DNA from: Methylobacterium variabile
Lineage (GTDB): Bacteria > Pseudomonadota > Alphaproteobacteria > Rhizobiales > Beijerinckiaceae
Assembly: GCF_001043975.1 (NCBI RefSeq)
Contig: NZ_LABY01000165.1
Coordinates: 1 to 32,726, forward strand
Direction: 5' to 3'
DNA length: 32,726 nt
Shown here: in pieces, positions 21,986 to 29,894 of the stretch
How the letters are laid out: each line of letters begins with the position of its first letter
Position numbering within the stretch: position 1 is the first letter of the stretch
Notes under the pieces: model-generated
Told to the model about the DNA's origin: nothing
What the model saw: the letters and a program-made list of their open reading frames with translations, nothing else
The model's database searches: none
Position numbers and translations under genes: made by a program

Positions 21986-22030
21986 CGCGGCACCCGTCAG
22001 CGCGGCGGCTTTCCCTCAGGAGAGCCCCCG

Positions 22031-23062
22031 ATGCCCGTCGAACCGTCATCCACTCCCGTCATCCTGACCGGCGACCGCACCACCGGCCCGCTCCATCTCG
22101 GCCACTATGCCGGGTCGCTGCGCAACCGCGTGGCGCTGCAGCACGACCACCGCCAGTACCTGCTGCTCGCCGACGCGCAGGCGCTCACCGACAACGCCCA
22201 CGACCCGGGCCGCGTCGCCCGCAACGTGATCGAGGTCGCGACCGACTACCTGGCGGTCGGCATCGACCCCGCGCTCACCACGATCTGCGTGCAATCGGCC
22301 CTGCCGGCGCTCGCCGAGCTGACGCTGCTCTACCTGAACTTCGTCACGGTGGCCCGGCTCGAGCGCAACCCGACCATCAAGGACGAGATCCAGGCCCGCG
22401 GCTTCGGGCGCGACATCCCGGCGGGCTTCCTGTGCTACCCGGCCGCCCAGGCCGCGGACATCACGGCGTTCCGGGCGACCCTGGTGCCGGTGGGCGAGGA
22501 CCAGGCGCCGCTGATCGAGCAGACCAACGAGATCGTCCGCCGCCTCAACCGGCAGGTTGCGGGCACGCTCGGCCACGACCTCCTGCCCGAGGCCCGAGCG
22601 CTGATCCCGGAGGTCGGCCGGCTGCCCGGCGTCGACGGCCGGGCGAAGATGAGCAAGTCGGGCGGGAACGCCGTGCCGCTCTCCGCCTCGGATGCCGAGA
22701 TCAACGCCTCCGTGCAGCGGATGTACACCGATCCCGGCCACCTGCGCGCCAGCGATCCCGGCCGGGTCGAGGGCAACGTGGTCTTCACCTACCTCGACGC
22801 CTTCGACCCCGATCCGGAGGCGGTGGCGGCGCTGAAGGCCGAGTACCGGCGCGGCGGCCTCGGCGACGCCGCGCTCAAGCGGCGCCTCGAAGGCGTGCTG
22901 CGCGACCTCCTCGGGCCGATCCGCGAGCGGCGGGCGGTCCTCGCCCGCGACCCGGACTTCGTGATGGACGTGCTGCGGACCGGGACCGGGCGGGCCCGGA
23001 CGGTCACCGCCGCCACCTGGGACGCGGTGCAGGACGCCCTCGGCCTCTTTCGCCTGGCCTGA
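22031..23062 (+). CDS. trpS: Tryptophanyl-tRNA synthetase, divergent (probably auxiliary) type
   Basis: 343 residues, class Ic synthetase that charges tRNA-Trp. The ATP signatures are H-L-G-H at 22-25 and K-M-S-K-S at 206-210, with V-P-V-G-E-D-Q at 152-158 as in all bacterial TrpRS. The N-terminus T-G-D-R-T-T-G-P-L-H-L-G-H-Y differs from the usual S-G-x-Q-P-T/S-G-x-L-x-x-G-N-Y. By my manual alignment, Arg16 and Gln50 replace residues equivalent to Gln9 and His43 of Geobacillus stearothermophilus TrpRS, positions I recall as affecting indolmycin sensitivity. This suggests a second, possibly inhibitor-resistant TrpRS. AGGAGAG at 22018-22024 sets the start. An attenuator precedes it and a hairpin follows it. 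Confidence 0.93.
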   Translation: MPVEPSSTPVILTGDRTTGPLHLGHYAGSLRNRVALQHDHRQYLLLADAQALTDNAHDPGRVARNVIEVATDYLAVGIDPALTTICVQSALPALAELTLLYLNFVTVARLERNPTIKDEIQARGFGRDIPAGFLCYPAAQAADITAFRATLVPVGEDQAPLIEQTNEIVRRLNRQVAGTLGHDLLPEARALIPEVGRLPGVDGRAKMSKSGGNAVPLSASDAEINASVQRMYTDPGHLRASDPGRVEGNVVFTYLDAFDPDPEAVAALKAEYRRGGLGDAALKRRLEGVLRDLLGPIRERRAVLARDPDFVMDVLRTGTGRARTVTAATWDAVQDALGLFRLA

Positions 23063-23068
23063 CGCCGC

Positions 23069-23106
23069 ATGCGCGGGCGCAAGCCCGTCCTTGCATCCCC
23101 GCGCAT
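23069..23106 (+). terminator. Terminator-like hairpin after trpS
   Basis: ATGCGCGGG (23069-23077) pairs with CCCGCGCAT (23098-23106), a perfect 9-base stem starting six bases after the trpS stop. An inner GGGC/GCCC pairing is an alternative fold. The 3' side continues TTTC. It would separate trpS from the monooxygenase gene. Confidence 0.5.
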
Positions 23107-23141
23107 TTCAAAGGCGCAGCGCTGCCTCCATCTTGGCCGGC

Positions 23142-24179
23142 ATGACGCACGCACTGCAATTCGGCCTCGACACGTTCGGGGATGTCACCGCCCGGAACGG
23201 CGCCCGAGAGGGTGATCTGCTGCCGCACGGCCAGGTGATCCGCGACGTCGTCGCGGAGGGGATCCTGGCCGACGAGGTCGGGCTCGACTTCTTCGGCATC
23301 GGCGAGCACCACCGCGAGGATTTCTCCGTCTCCTCGCCCGAGATGGTGCTCGCGGCGATCGCCGGGCACACGGAGCGCATCCGCCTCGGCTCGGCCGTGA
23401 CGGTGCTCAGCTCCGACGACCCGGTCCGGGTGTACCAGCGCTTCTCGACCCTCCAGGCGGTCTCGAACGGCCGCGCCGAGGTGATCCTCGGCCGCGGCTC
23501 GTTCACCGAGTCGTTCCCGCTCTTCGGCTACGCGCTCGACCAGTACGAGACCCTGTTCGAGGAGAAGCTCGAGCTGTTCGCAGCCCTGCTCGCCGGCGGG
23601 CCGGTGACCTGGCAGGGCACCACCCGGGCGCCGCTCGAGGGCCAGCGCGTCTTCCCGACGCCGGAGACGCCGCTCAAGGCCTGGATCGGCGTCGGCGGCA
23701 GCCCGAACTCGGTGGTGCGGGCGGTGCACCACGACCTGCCCCTGATGCTCGCCATCATCGGCGGCGAGCCGCAGCGCTTCCGTCCCTACGTCGACCTCTA
23801 CCACCGGGCCTGCGCCCAGCTCGGCCGCACCCCGCGGCCGATCGGCGTCCACTCGCCGGGCTATGTCGGCGAGACCGATGCGGGCGCCCGGGACGAGTTC
23901 TTCGCCGACTACAAGCGGATGCGCGACCGCATCGGTGCCGAGCGCGGCTGGCCGCCGATGACGCGCCAGGAGTTCGACCGCGAGGCCGACCACGGCTCGC
24001 TCTACATCGGCGGCCCGGAGACCGTGGCGAAGAAGATCGCCGCGACGGTGCGGGCCCTCGGCCTCGGCCGCTTCCAGCTCAAGTACAGCGCCGGCCCGCT
24101 GCCGCACGCCCGGCTGATGCGCTCGATCGAGCTCTACGGCACCAGGGTGGCGCCGCTGGTGCGCGAGATGCTGGGGTGA
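23142..24179 (+). CDS. LLM-class flavin-dependent oxidoreductase (luciferase-like)
   Basis: 345 residues. The start L-Q-F-G-L-D-T-F-G-D-V and the motifs G-L-D-F-F-G-I-G-E-H-H, R-L-G-S-A-V-T-V-L-S-S-D-D-P-V-R-V and I-L-G-R-G-S-F-T-E-S-F-P-L-F-G-Y are those of the bacterial luciferase-like monooxygenase fold. They look most like the uncharacterised CE1758-type group. It presumably uses reduced FMN from a separate reductase; the substrate is unknown. The ATG at 23142 starts the conserved sequence, and the frame from 23091 runs into the trpS terminator. No strong ribosome binding site is visible. It converges on the HAD gene. Confidence 0.9.
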   Translation: MTHALQFGLDTFGDVTARNGAREGDLLPHGQVIRDVVAEGILADEVGLDFFGIGEHHREDFSVSSPEMVLAAIAGHTERIRLGSAVTVLSSDDPVRVYQRFSTLQAVSNGRAEVILGRGSFTESFPLFGYALDQYETLFEEKLELFAALLAGGPVTWQGTTRAPLEGQRVFPTPETPLKAWIGVGGSPNSVVRAVHHDLPLMLAIIGGEPQRFRPYVDLYHRACAQLGRTPRPIGVHSPGYVGETDAGARDEFFADYKRMRDRIGAERGWPPMTRQEFDREADHGSLYIGGPETVAKKIAATVRALGLGRFQLKYSAGPLPHARLMRSIELYGTRVAPLVREMLG

Positions 24180-24187
24180 GGTCCTGG

Positions 24188-24206
24188 CGCGTCGACGGAC
24201 GACGCG
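24188..24206. terminator. Hairpin between convergent genes
   Basis: CGCGTCG (24188-24194) and CGACGCG (24200-24206) form a perfect 7-base stem with a five-base loop. It begins nine bases after the monooxygenase stop and before the convergent HAD gene stop at 24249. It is a plausible bidirectional terminator without a U-run. Confidence 0.4.
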
Positions 24207-24248
24207 GGGACCGGACCGTCGCGGACGGGTGGGGCCCCGGGCGGGCCG

Positions 24249-24743
24249 TCACGCCGCGCCGGAGCCCTCGCCCGGAAGACCGCCCGGCAGGTGGGCCGCC
24301 AGCGTCCGCAGCGACGCGCGGGCGGAGCGGTGCAGGATGAACACGCCGCCCATCCCCTCCCAGAGGTGGCGATGGGTGGGCGTGTCGTCGACGAGCACGT
24401 CGCCCGGGCGGCAGTGGCGGCTCTTGTCCACCGCCAGGCAGGTGACGAGGCGCGTGCCGGGAAAGTGCCGGGCGGCCCAGCGCTCCTTCTGCGGCTGCGC
24501 CCAGGTCCCCCGCGGGCAGCCGGTGAGGATGATCGGCGCGAGGGGGCGCACGGCGTCGAACAGCGCCATGGCGTCCGGCATCAGCGGGAGCTGCCCGTAG
24601 AAGTCCGGGGCGCGGGCGAGCGCCGCCCAGAACCGGGCGAGGCCGTGGCGCTGCCGGTAGGCGCGCGGCGGGCAGCCGAGCACGCGGGCCGCACCCGCGT
24701 CGAAATCCGCCAGCACGCCGTCGCAGTCGAGGTAGAACTGCAT
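24249..24743 (-). CDS. HAD-superfamily 5'-nucleotidase-like phosphatase
   Basis: 164 residues. The N-terminal D-C-D-G-V-L-A-D-F holds the HAD nucleophile and acid Asp pair (residues 6 and 8). I-I-L-T-G-C-P is motif II, and a C-terminal D-V-L-V-D-D-T is the motif IV acidic pair. Resemblance is to the NT5C-type (deoxy)ribonucleotidase group, so dephosphorylation of a nucleotide is the likely role. The ATG at 24743 has GGAG just upstream and begins the conserved core, so the longer open frame to 24923 is not used. It is divergent from the small SGNH gene. Confidence 0.82.
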   Translation of the reverse strand: MQFYLDCDGVLADFDAGAARVLGCPPRAYRQRHGLARFWAALARAPDFYGQLPLMPDAMALFDAVRPLAPIILTGCPRGTWAQPQKERWAARHFPGTRLVTCLAVDKSRHCRPGDVLVDDTPTHRHLWEGMGGVFILHRSARASLRTLAAHLPGGLPGEGSGAA

Positions 24744-24882
24744 CGCTCCGGCAACGCCGTCGCCCGGCGGCGGGATCCGCCGCAAGGCGGGGGCGTTGCC
24801 CTTGTCCGCCGCGAGCGCCGCCCTGTCGTCCCGGCCGGAGCGCCCGCGAGCGGGGCCGCTCCCAACAACCGATGAGAGGCTG

Positions 24883-25515
24883 ATGACCCACACGGTCCTG
24901 CTCGGTGACTCCGTCTTCGACAACGGCGCCTACGTGCGCGGTGATCCCGACGTGGTGCGCCAGCTGCGCCCCCTCCTGCCCGGCGGGAGCGCCACGCTGC
25001 TCGCGGTCGACGGGGCGGTGCTGGCGGACGTGCCGCGCCAGCTCGCCGGCCTGCCGGAGGACGCGACCCACCTCGTCGTCAGCGCGGGCGGCAACGACGC
25101 CCTGCTGGCGTCCGGCGTGCTCGACGGCCCGGCGCGCTCGGTGGCGGAGGCGCTCGACCGGCTCGCCACCGTGCAGGATCGGTTCCGGGCGGCGTACCGC
25201 GCGATGCTGGACGCGGTGCTGGCGCGCCGGCGCCCGACGGCCGTCTGCACCATCTACGACCCGCGCTACCCCGACCCGGCCCGGCGGCGCCTGGCGGCGA
25301 CCGCGCTGGCGGTCCTCAACGACGTGGTGACCCGCGAGGCGGCCGCGCGGGGCCTCGCGCTCCTCGACCTGCGGGTGCTGTGCGGCGAGGACGCGGACTA
25401 CGCCAACCCGATCGAGCCCTCCGTGCAGGGCGGGGAGAAGATCGCGGCCGCGATCGCGGCGTTCCTGCGCGAGGAGGCGGGGCAGTCCCGCGGCCTCGTC
25501 ATCGCGCGCGCCTGA
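24883..25515 (+). CDS. Small SGNH/GDSL-fold hydrolase, catalytic His not evident
   Basis: 210 residues, no signal peptide. Block I is G-D-S-V-F-D-N with Ser10, and the glycine and asparagine oxyanion block is A-G-G-N-D near 70-74. The usual C-terminal D-x-x-H is replaced by N-P-I-E-P-S-V-Q-G-G-E-K-I-A, with Glu and Ser where Asp and His are expected. The protein may use a different base or have lost hydrolase activity. A GAGAGG ribosome binding site supports the ATG at 24883. It is followed 83 bases later by a dienelactone-hydrolase-like gene. Confidence 0.8.
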   Translation: MTHTVLLGDSVFDNGAYVRGDPDVVRQLRPLLPGGSATLLAVDGAVLADVPRQLAGLPEDATHLVVSAGGNDALLASGVLDGPARSVAEALDRLATVQDRFRAAYRAMLDAVLARRRPTAVCTIYDPRYPDPARRRLAATALAVLNDVVTREAAARGLALLDLRVLCGEDADYANPIEPSVQGGEKIAAAIAAFLREEAGQSRGLVIARA

Positions 25516-25598
25516 GGGGACCCGCATCCCGGTCCGGATCCGCTCCGCGCGCATCCGTGCCGGTGCTGCCTCCACGGTGACGAGGATATCGGTCAGCC

Positions 25599-26246
25599 AT
25601 GCTGAGCTTCACCAGCGCCGGGACGCCGATCGAGGTCGAGTGGTTCGCCGCGCGGGCATCCGGGGACGGGCCCGCCGTGCTGCTCCTCCACGGCGCGGAC
25701 GGGCTCACCTTCGCGGACGGCTACCGCCTCGCGGCACGCAGCCTCGCGGCGTCCGGCTACCACGTCGCCTTCCTGCATTATCTCGACCGCACGAACGACC
25801 GCCGCGTCGCCTATGCCCGGCTGCGGCACGACTTCCCGCTCTGGGCCGGGACCGTTCGCGACGGCCTGAACTGGCTGGCGCAGCGGCCCGGAGTGGACGC
25901 GGGGCGCCTCGGCCTCGTCGGCGTCTCGCTCGGCGCGGCGCTGGCGTTCGACACCGCCGCCTCCGACGCCAGGGTCCGGGCGATCGTGGATTACTTCGGC
26001 CCGCTGCCGGACGGGCTGGCCGCACGCCGGCCCCGGCTGCCGCCGACCCTCGTCCTCCACGGAGCCCGGGATCCGGTCGTGCCGGTGTCGCAGGCCCACG
26101 CCATCGCGCGCCTGCTCGCGGAGCAGGGCACTCCTCACGAGCTCCAGGTCTACCCGGACCAGGGCCACGGCCTGACGGGGGCGGCGCAGCTCGATGCGGC
26201 GGCCCGCACCGCGCGCTTCCTGGACCGCCATGTCGGCCTGAGGTGA
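25599..26246 (+). CDS. Dienelactone-hydrolase-like alpha/beta hydrolase
   Basis: 215 residues, cytosolic. Motifs are L-L-L-H-G-A-D-G at 28-35 and nucleophile elbow G-V-S-L-G-A with Ser110. Asp158 lies in H-G-A-R-D-P-V-V-P and His190 in D-Q-G-H-G-L. The layout is that of the dienelactone hydrolase family, but with Ser rather than Cys as nucleophile, so ester hydrolysis on an unknown substrate is more likely than true dienelactone ring opening. A GAGG element lies about 13 bases before the ATG. It is probably a separate unit or shares a transcript with the SGNH gene upstream. Confidence 0.85.
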   Translation: MLSFTSAGTPIEVEWFAARASGDGPAVLLLHGADGLTFADGYRLAARSLAASGYHVAFLHYLDRTNDRRVAYARLRHDFPLWAGTVRDGLNWLAQRPGVDAGRLGLVGVSLGAALAFDTAASDARVRAIVDYFGPLPDGLAARRPRLPPTLVLHGARDPVVPVSQAHAIARLLAEQGTPHELQVYPDQGHGLTGAAQLDAAARTARFLDRHVGLR

Positions 26247-26736
26247 GCGCCGGAGGGGCCCGCGAAGATCCGATCGCCTGCCCGCCGCCACCGTTACTGG
26301 CCGCGGCGTCGCCTTGGGGCTTGGGCGCCCCGTCAGCGTCCGGAGGACATCGGGGCGGCGCTGCCCCGCTTCGCGGCCTGCCAGCGGGCGGGGTGTCGGG
26401 GCGCATGAGCGCGGACGGAATTCACCCGCCTCGTCTCGGTCGGTGGGACGGTCAGGCCTCCCGCCGGCGGATCTCGGGGCCGTGCCGCGGTGGCGCGGGC
26501 GATGGCCCGAGTGTGGCCGGCGGGGCACATTGGTCGCCCGGTTGTCGAAAGGCCCGGTGCTGAGACCGTGAGGTCAGCTTTTGAGACGCGCAAGTCTTTC
26601 GGAATTTTTCTATCTTATGTTAGCGGAAACGAGGCGCGGGCGGCGGCGCGGCCCCGCATGACGCAGTGGAGTCTCGGGACTTTGCTGCTGCACAGCGCGC
26701 GGTAGCGGTTCAGAGGGTGCGAGGGGACGTTGAGGG
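26247..26736. other. Non-coding region with an AT-rich promoter-like patch
   Basis: About 490 bases without a supportable gene; short frames on both strands have no ribosome binding site or family resemblance. An AT-rich patch at about 26578-26632, in otherwise GC-rich DNA, probably carries the promoter of the metalloprotease-Hint gene. No clean -35/-10 pair could be assigned. Confidence 0.5.
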
Positions 26737-28668
26737 ATGGCGAACGCCGTAGGAAATACGCGTGAAGATCAGGTCAGGTTCCTCTCAGGAGTCAATGCCG
26801 ATGGAACCCTCGCGAGCCCGACCTTCGCGACGCACAACGGAGACACGCCCGATACGTACGGGACGATGTCACGCCAGTTCCATTGGGGGCCGGCCAACGC
26901 GGCCGGGACGGGCGGCGGCACCCTGACCTACGAGTTCGATCCGGATTCGAACTGGACCGCGACCGAGCAGGCCGCCCTCGCGTCCAGCTTGAGCATGTGG
27001 TCCGCGGTCGCGAACATCTCGTTCCGGCAGGCGAGTGCGGGCGCGGACGCCAATATCGGGTTCGTCCGGAACGCAGACGGCCGGGCCTTCGCGGCGTCGA
27101 TTTCGACGCCGCACCCTGTCGGCACCAGCGTGATCACGCCGCCCAACGACGGCCAGGTCGCGATCTCGCTGGACATGGGCGAGAGACCGACAACGACAGG
27201 CAAGCACGGCTCGCTCAACGACTTCCAGGCCACGTCAGGAGGCTTCGGCACCGGCACGGTGATGCACGAGGTCGGTCACGCCCTCGGTCTCGGCCACGGC
27301 GGGCCCTACAACAACACCAGCTCGGTCAGCCAGCAGTACAGCCCGTACGACAACGAAATTTCGACGATGATGTCGTACTTCAACCCGCACGGTTCGGTGA
27401 ACTATCCCAGCCCGATCGTCGGGACAAACTGGGTAAATGATGGTGGAATAAGGCAATACGCGACCACTTGGATGCCGCTGGACATCGACGCGATCCAGCG
27501 CCTCTACGGCGCCCAGACCAGCGGCCCGCTCAACACCGCCCAGACCTTCGGCTACAACACCACGATCACCGGAAGCCTGAAGCCCTACTTCGACTTCTCC
27601 ATCAACTCATCCCCGGTCATCACCCTCTACAACACCGCCGCGACCGGAAACGCCCTCGACCTCTCCCTCAGCAGCCAGGGCGCAGCCCTGAACCTCAACG
27701 CAGGCACCTACAGCAGTGCCTTCGGCATGACCAACAACATCGCCATCTACGACAAGACCTACATCCAGCGCCTCGCCTGCGGCGCGGGCGACGACGTCTG
27801 CACGGTCAACCTGACCAGGGACAACACGATCGACGGCGGCGGCGGCGGCAACACGGCGGTCTTCGCCGGCAATCGCGCCGACTACACGATCTCCCAGGCG
27901 GACGGCGCTACGGTCGTGACCCGCAACGCGAGCGCCGGGTCCGCCGAGAGGCCCGCCGGCGTCACCAGCACGCTGACCAACTTCCAGGCCCTGCGCTTCG
28001 ACGACCAGACCGTCGCCGTCTGCTTCTGCACCGGCACCGGCATCCGCGTGGTCCGGCACGGCGCCCCGCTCGACGTCGCCGTCGAGGATCTTCAGGTCGG
28101 CGACCAGGCCGTCACCGCGTCGGGCGCCCTGCGGCCGGTCACCTGGATCGGCCACCGCCACCTTGCTGCGCGTGGCCGGGCACTGCCGGCACCCCAGCAG
28201 CCGGTCCGCGTGCGCGCCGGCGCCTTCGGGCCCGGGCTGCCGGCCCGCGACCTGCGCCTGTCGCCCGGCCACCCGGTGCTGGTCGGGGCCGATGCGGACG
28301 GCGCGGGTGGTGTGCTGGTGCCGATCATGTGCCTGATCAACGGCACCAGCATCGCCCACGAGGCGGTCGCGTCGGTGACCTACTGGCACGTCGAACTCGA
28401 CGCCCACGACGTGCTGCTCGCTGAGGGCCTGGCCGCCGAGAGCTACCTCGACTGGGGCGACCGGCCGTTCTTCACGCAAGCCTCCGATCACGCCCTGCAC
28501 AACCCCGACTTCGTGGTGCCGGGCCTGGCTGCCCGCTGCCGGCCTGTGGCGGTGGACGGGCCGGTGGTCGAGGCCGAGCGGGCACGGCTGTCGGCCCTGT
28601 TTGCCGCTTCGCTCGGGGCGGACTGCGCCTGGGACGAGGCCGGGCGCTTCGGCTGGCTCGCCGCGTGA
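26737..28668 (+). CDS. M10 (serralysin-like) metalloprotease fused to a Hint domain
   Basis: 643 residues. Residues about 45-260 form a metzincin protease: zinc motif H-E-V-G-H-A-L-G-L-G-H-G with His177, Glu178, His181 and His187, and Met-turn M-M-S-Y at 211-214. Residues 245-420 resemble the serralysin C-terminal region (W-M-P-L-D-I-D-A-I-Q-R-L-Y-G) with only one degenerate RTX-like turn, D-G-G-G-G-G-N-T-A-V-F. From Cys429 (C-F-C-T-G-T-G-I) to about 575 is a Hint domain of the bacterial Hint_2 type, with V-E-D-L-Q-V-G-D, P-V-T-W-I-G-H-R and E-L-D-A-H-D-V-L-L-A-E-G. There is no signal peptide, so type I secretion is inferred. Hint domains can cleave proteins autocatalytically. Confidence 0.9.
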   Translation: MANAVGNTREDQVRFLSGVNADGTLASPTFATHNGDTPDTYGTMSRQFHWGPANAAGTGGGTLTYEFDPDSNWTATEQAALASSLSMWSAVANISFRQASAGADANIGFVRNADGRAFAASISTPHPVGTSVITPPNDGQVAISLDMGERPTTTGKHGSLNDFQATSGGFGTGTVMHEVGHALGLGHGGPYNNTSSVSQQYSPYDNEISTMMSYFNPHGSVNYPSPIVGTNWVNDGGIRQYATTWMPLDIDAIQRLYGAQTSGPLNTAQTFGYNTTITGSLKPYFDFSINSSPVITLYNTAATGNALDLSLSSQGAALNLNAGTYSSAFGMTNNIAIYDKTYIQRLACGAGDDVCTVNLTRDNTIDGGGGGNTAVFAGNRADYTISQADGATVVTRNASAGSAERPAGVTSTLTNFQALRFDDQTVAVCFCTGTGIRVVRHGAPLDVAVEDLQVGDQAVTASGALRPVTWIGHRHLAARGRALPAPQQPVRVRAGAFGPGLPARDLRLSPGHPVLVGADADGAGGVLVPIMCLINGTSIAHEAVASVTYWHVELDAHDVLLAEGLAAESYLDWGDRPFFTQASDHALHNPDFVVPGLAARCRPVAVDGPVVEAERARLSALFAASLGADCAWDEAGRFGWLAA

Positions 28669-28696
28669 GGCTCGCCATGCACGACCGGGCCGGGCC

Positions 28697-29590
28697 GTGA
28701 GGCCCGGCTCCCTCTCCCTCGACGCCTTCCTGACCCGCCGCGCCGCCGACCGGCGGCTGGCGCGGCTGACCCACGACCTGCCCCTGCCGGAGGGGCGGGG
28801 TCTGGAATTCGGGCCGGGGAACAACCCCACGCCCCTGCCCGAGGGCGTGAGCGTCGCCTACGTCGATCACGCCCTCGCGGCGGGTGATGGCCTGCCCGGT
28901 GCGGCGCCGATCGACCACGCCTGGACCGGGTCCGGCGCCCTCGCCCCGATCGTAGGCCCGGAGCCGCACGACTTCGCCATCGCCGCGCAGGTGGCCCAGT
29001 ACGTGCCGAACCTCCTCGGCTGGCTGCGTGGCATCCACGAGGTGCTGCGTCCGGGCGGCGTGCTCAACCTGTCGCTGCCGGACAAGCGCTTCATGTTCGA
29101 TGCCGCGCGCCCCGCCAGCACCCTGGCGGAACTGGTCGAGGCGGACCTCCTCGGCCTGACGCGGCCGAGCCCGCGCCAGGTCTTCGCCCACGCGAGCGAG
29201 GCCCGGGCCATCGCGCCGGATCGGATCTGGGCGGGCGAGGATCCGGCGACGGCGGCGCGCCTCTCCGGCGAGGCGGCGCTGGCGCACGCCTACGCGGAGG
29301 CGTCCGCAGCCCTGGCAGCCGGGACCTACGTGCCCTGCCACTGCTGGGTGTTCACGCCGGAGAGCTTCCTCGGCCTGGTGGCTGGCGCGATGCGACTGGG
29401 CCTGTTCCCGTTCGTGCTGAACCGGATCGGCGCGACGGACGTGGGCGGGTTCGAGTTCTACGTCTCGATGCGGCGCGACGGGGAGGAGGAGCCGACGGCC
29501 CTGCGCCGGCTGCAGGACGGGGCGATCGATCACCTGGATCAGGTCCTCGCGCGCCAGCGCCGGACCGCGACGCTGCTCGCCGGGCAGTGA
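28697..29590 (+). CDS. SAM-dependent methyltransferase-like protein
   Basis: 297 residues from a GTG at 28697, 28 bases after the protease-Hint stop. The frame is open upstream into that gene, but no better start exists. Motif I appears as G-L-E-F-G-P-G-N-N-P. The acidic strand is V-A-Y-V-D-H, and H-E-V-L-R-P-G-G-V-L-N-L-S-L-P-D is the usual post-motif III segment of class I methyltransferases. The C-terminal half, with C-H-C-W-V-F-T-P-E-S-F, is less familiar. The substrate is unknown. The short spacing suggests co-transcription with the metalloprotease-Hint gene. Confidence 0.82.
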   Translation: MRPGSLSLDAFLTRRAADRRLARLTHDLPLPEGRGLEFGPGNNPTPLPEGVSVAYVDHALAAGDGLPGAAPIDHAWTGSGALAPIVGPEPHDFAIAAQVAQYVPNLLGWLRGIHEVLRPGGVLNLSLPDKRFMFDAARPASTLAELVEADLLGLTRPSPRQVFAHASEARAIAPDRIWAGEDPATAARLSGEAALAHAYAEASAALAAGTYVPCHCWVFTPESFLGLVAGAMRLGLFPFVLNRIGATDVGGFEFYVSMRRDGEEEPTALRRLQDGAIDHLDQVLARQRRTATLLAGQ

Positions 29591-29894
29591 GGCGGCGTCG
29601 GCGGCGGCCCTTTCGAGCCCGCGCCGTGTCGCGGGCTCGCACCGCGAGGCGCGTCCGGATTCCCGCCGAACCCGGCTCTCGGCCGTCCCGCCCGCTTCCA
29701 CGTCGCCCGGGCGGATCGCCGAACGGGCTCGCACACCGACGGGCCTCCGCCGGGGCCGGGCGCGGCCATTCGGCGCCGGGCCTGCGGGAACCTCGGCCGG
29801 CCGCCACCCGTTTGCTCCATCATATCGCCCATGCTCGGCTTGATCATCTCGACTTGCTCATGTCGACTTGCCCACGCCGTAAAGGAGACGTCCC
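29591..29894. other. Non-coding region before the small exported protein
   Basis: About 300 bases without a supportable gene. It contains an EcfG-type promoter at 29787-29812 and an imperfect 14-base tandem (TCGACTTGCTCATG then TCGACTTGCCCACG) at 29849-29876. The frames on both strands lack gene-like features. Confidence 0.5.
29787..29812 (+). promoter_or_regulatory. EcfG-type promoter upstream of small exported protein
   Basis: GGAAC at 29787-29791 is followed after 17 bases by CGTT at 29809-29812, matching GGAAC-N16/17-CGTT. It lies 83 bases upstream of the ATG at 29895. Stress control is inferred from the motif. Confidence 0.5.

Noticed and set aside
26314..26593. Short frames in the gap before the protease-Hint gene
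   Set aside because: No ribosome binding sites, overlapping on both strands, and no family resemblance.
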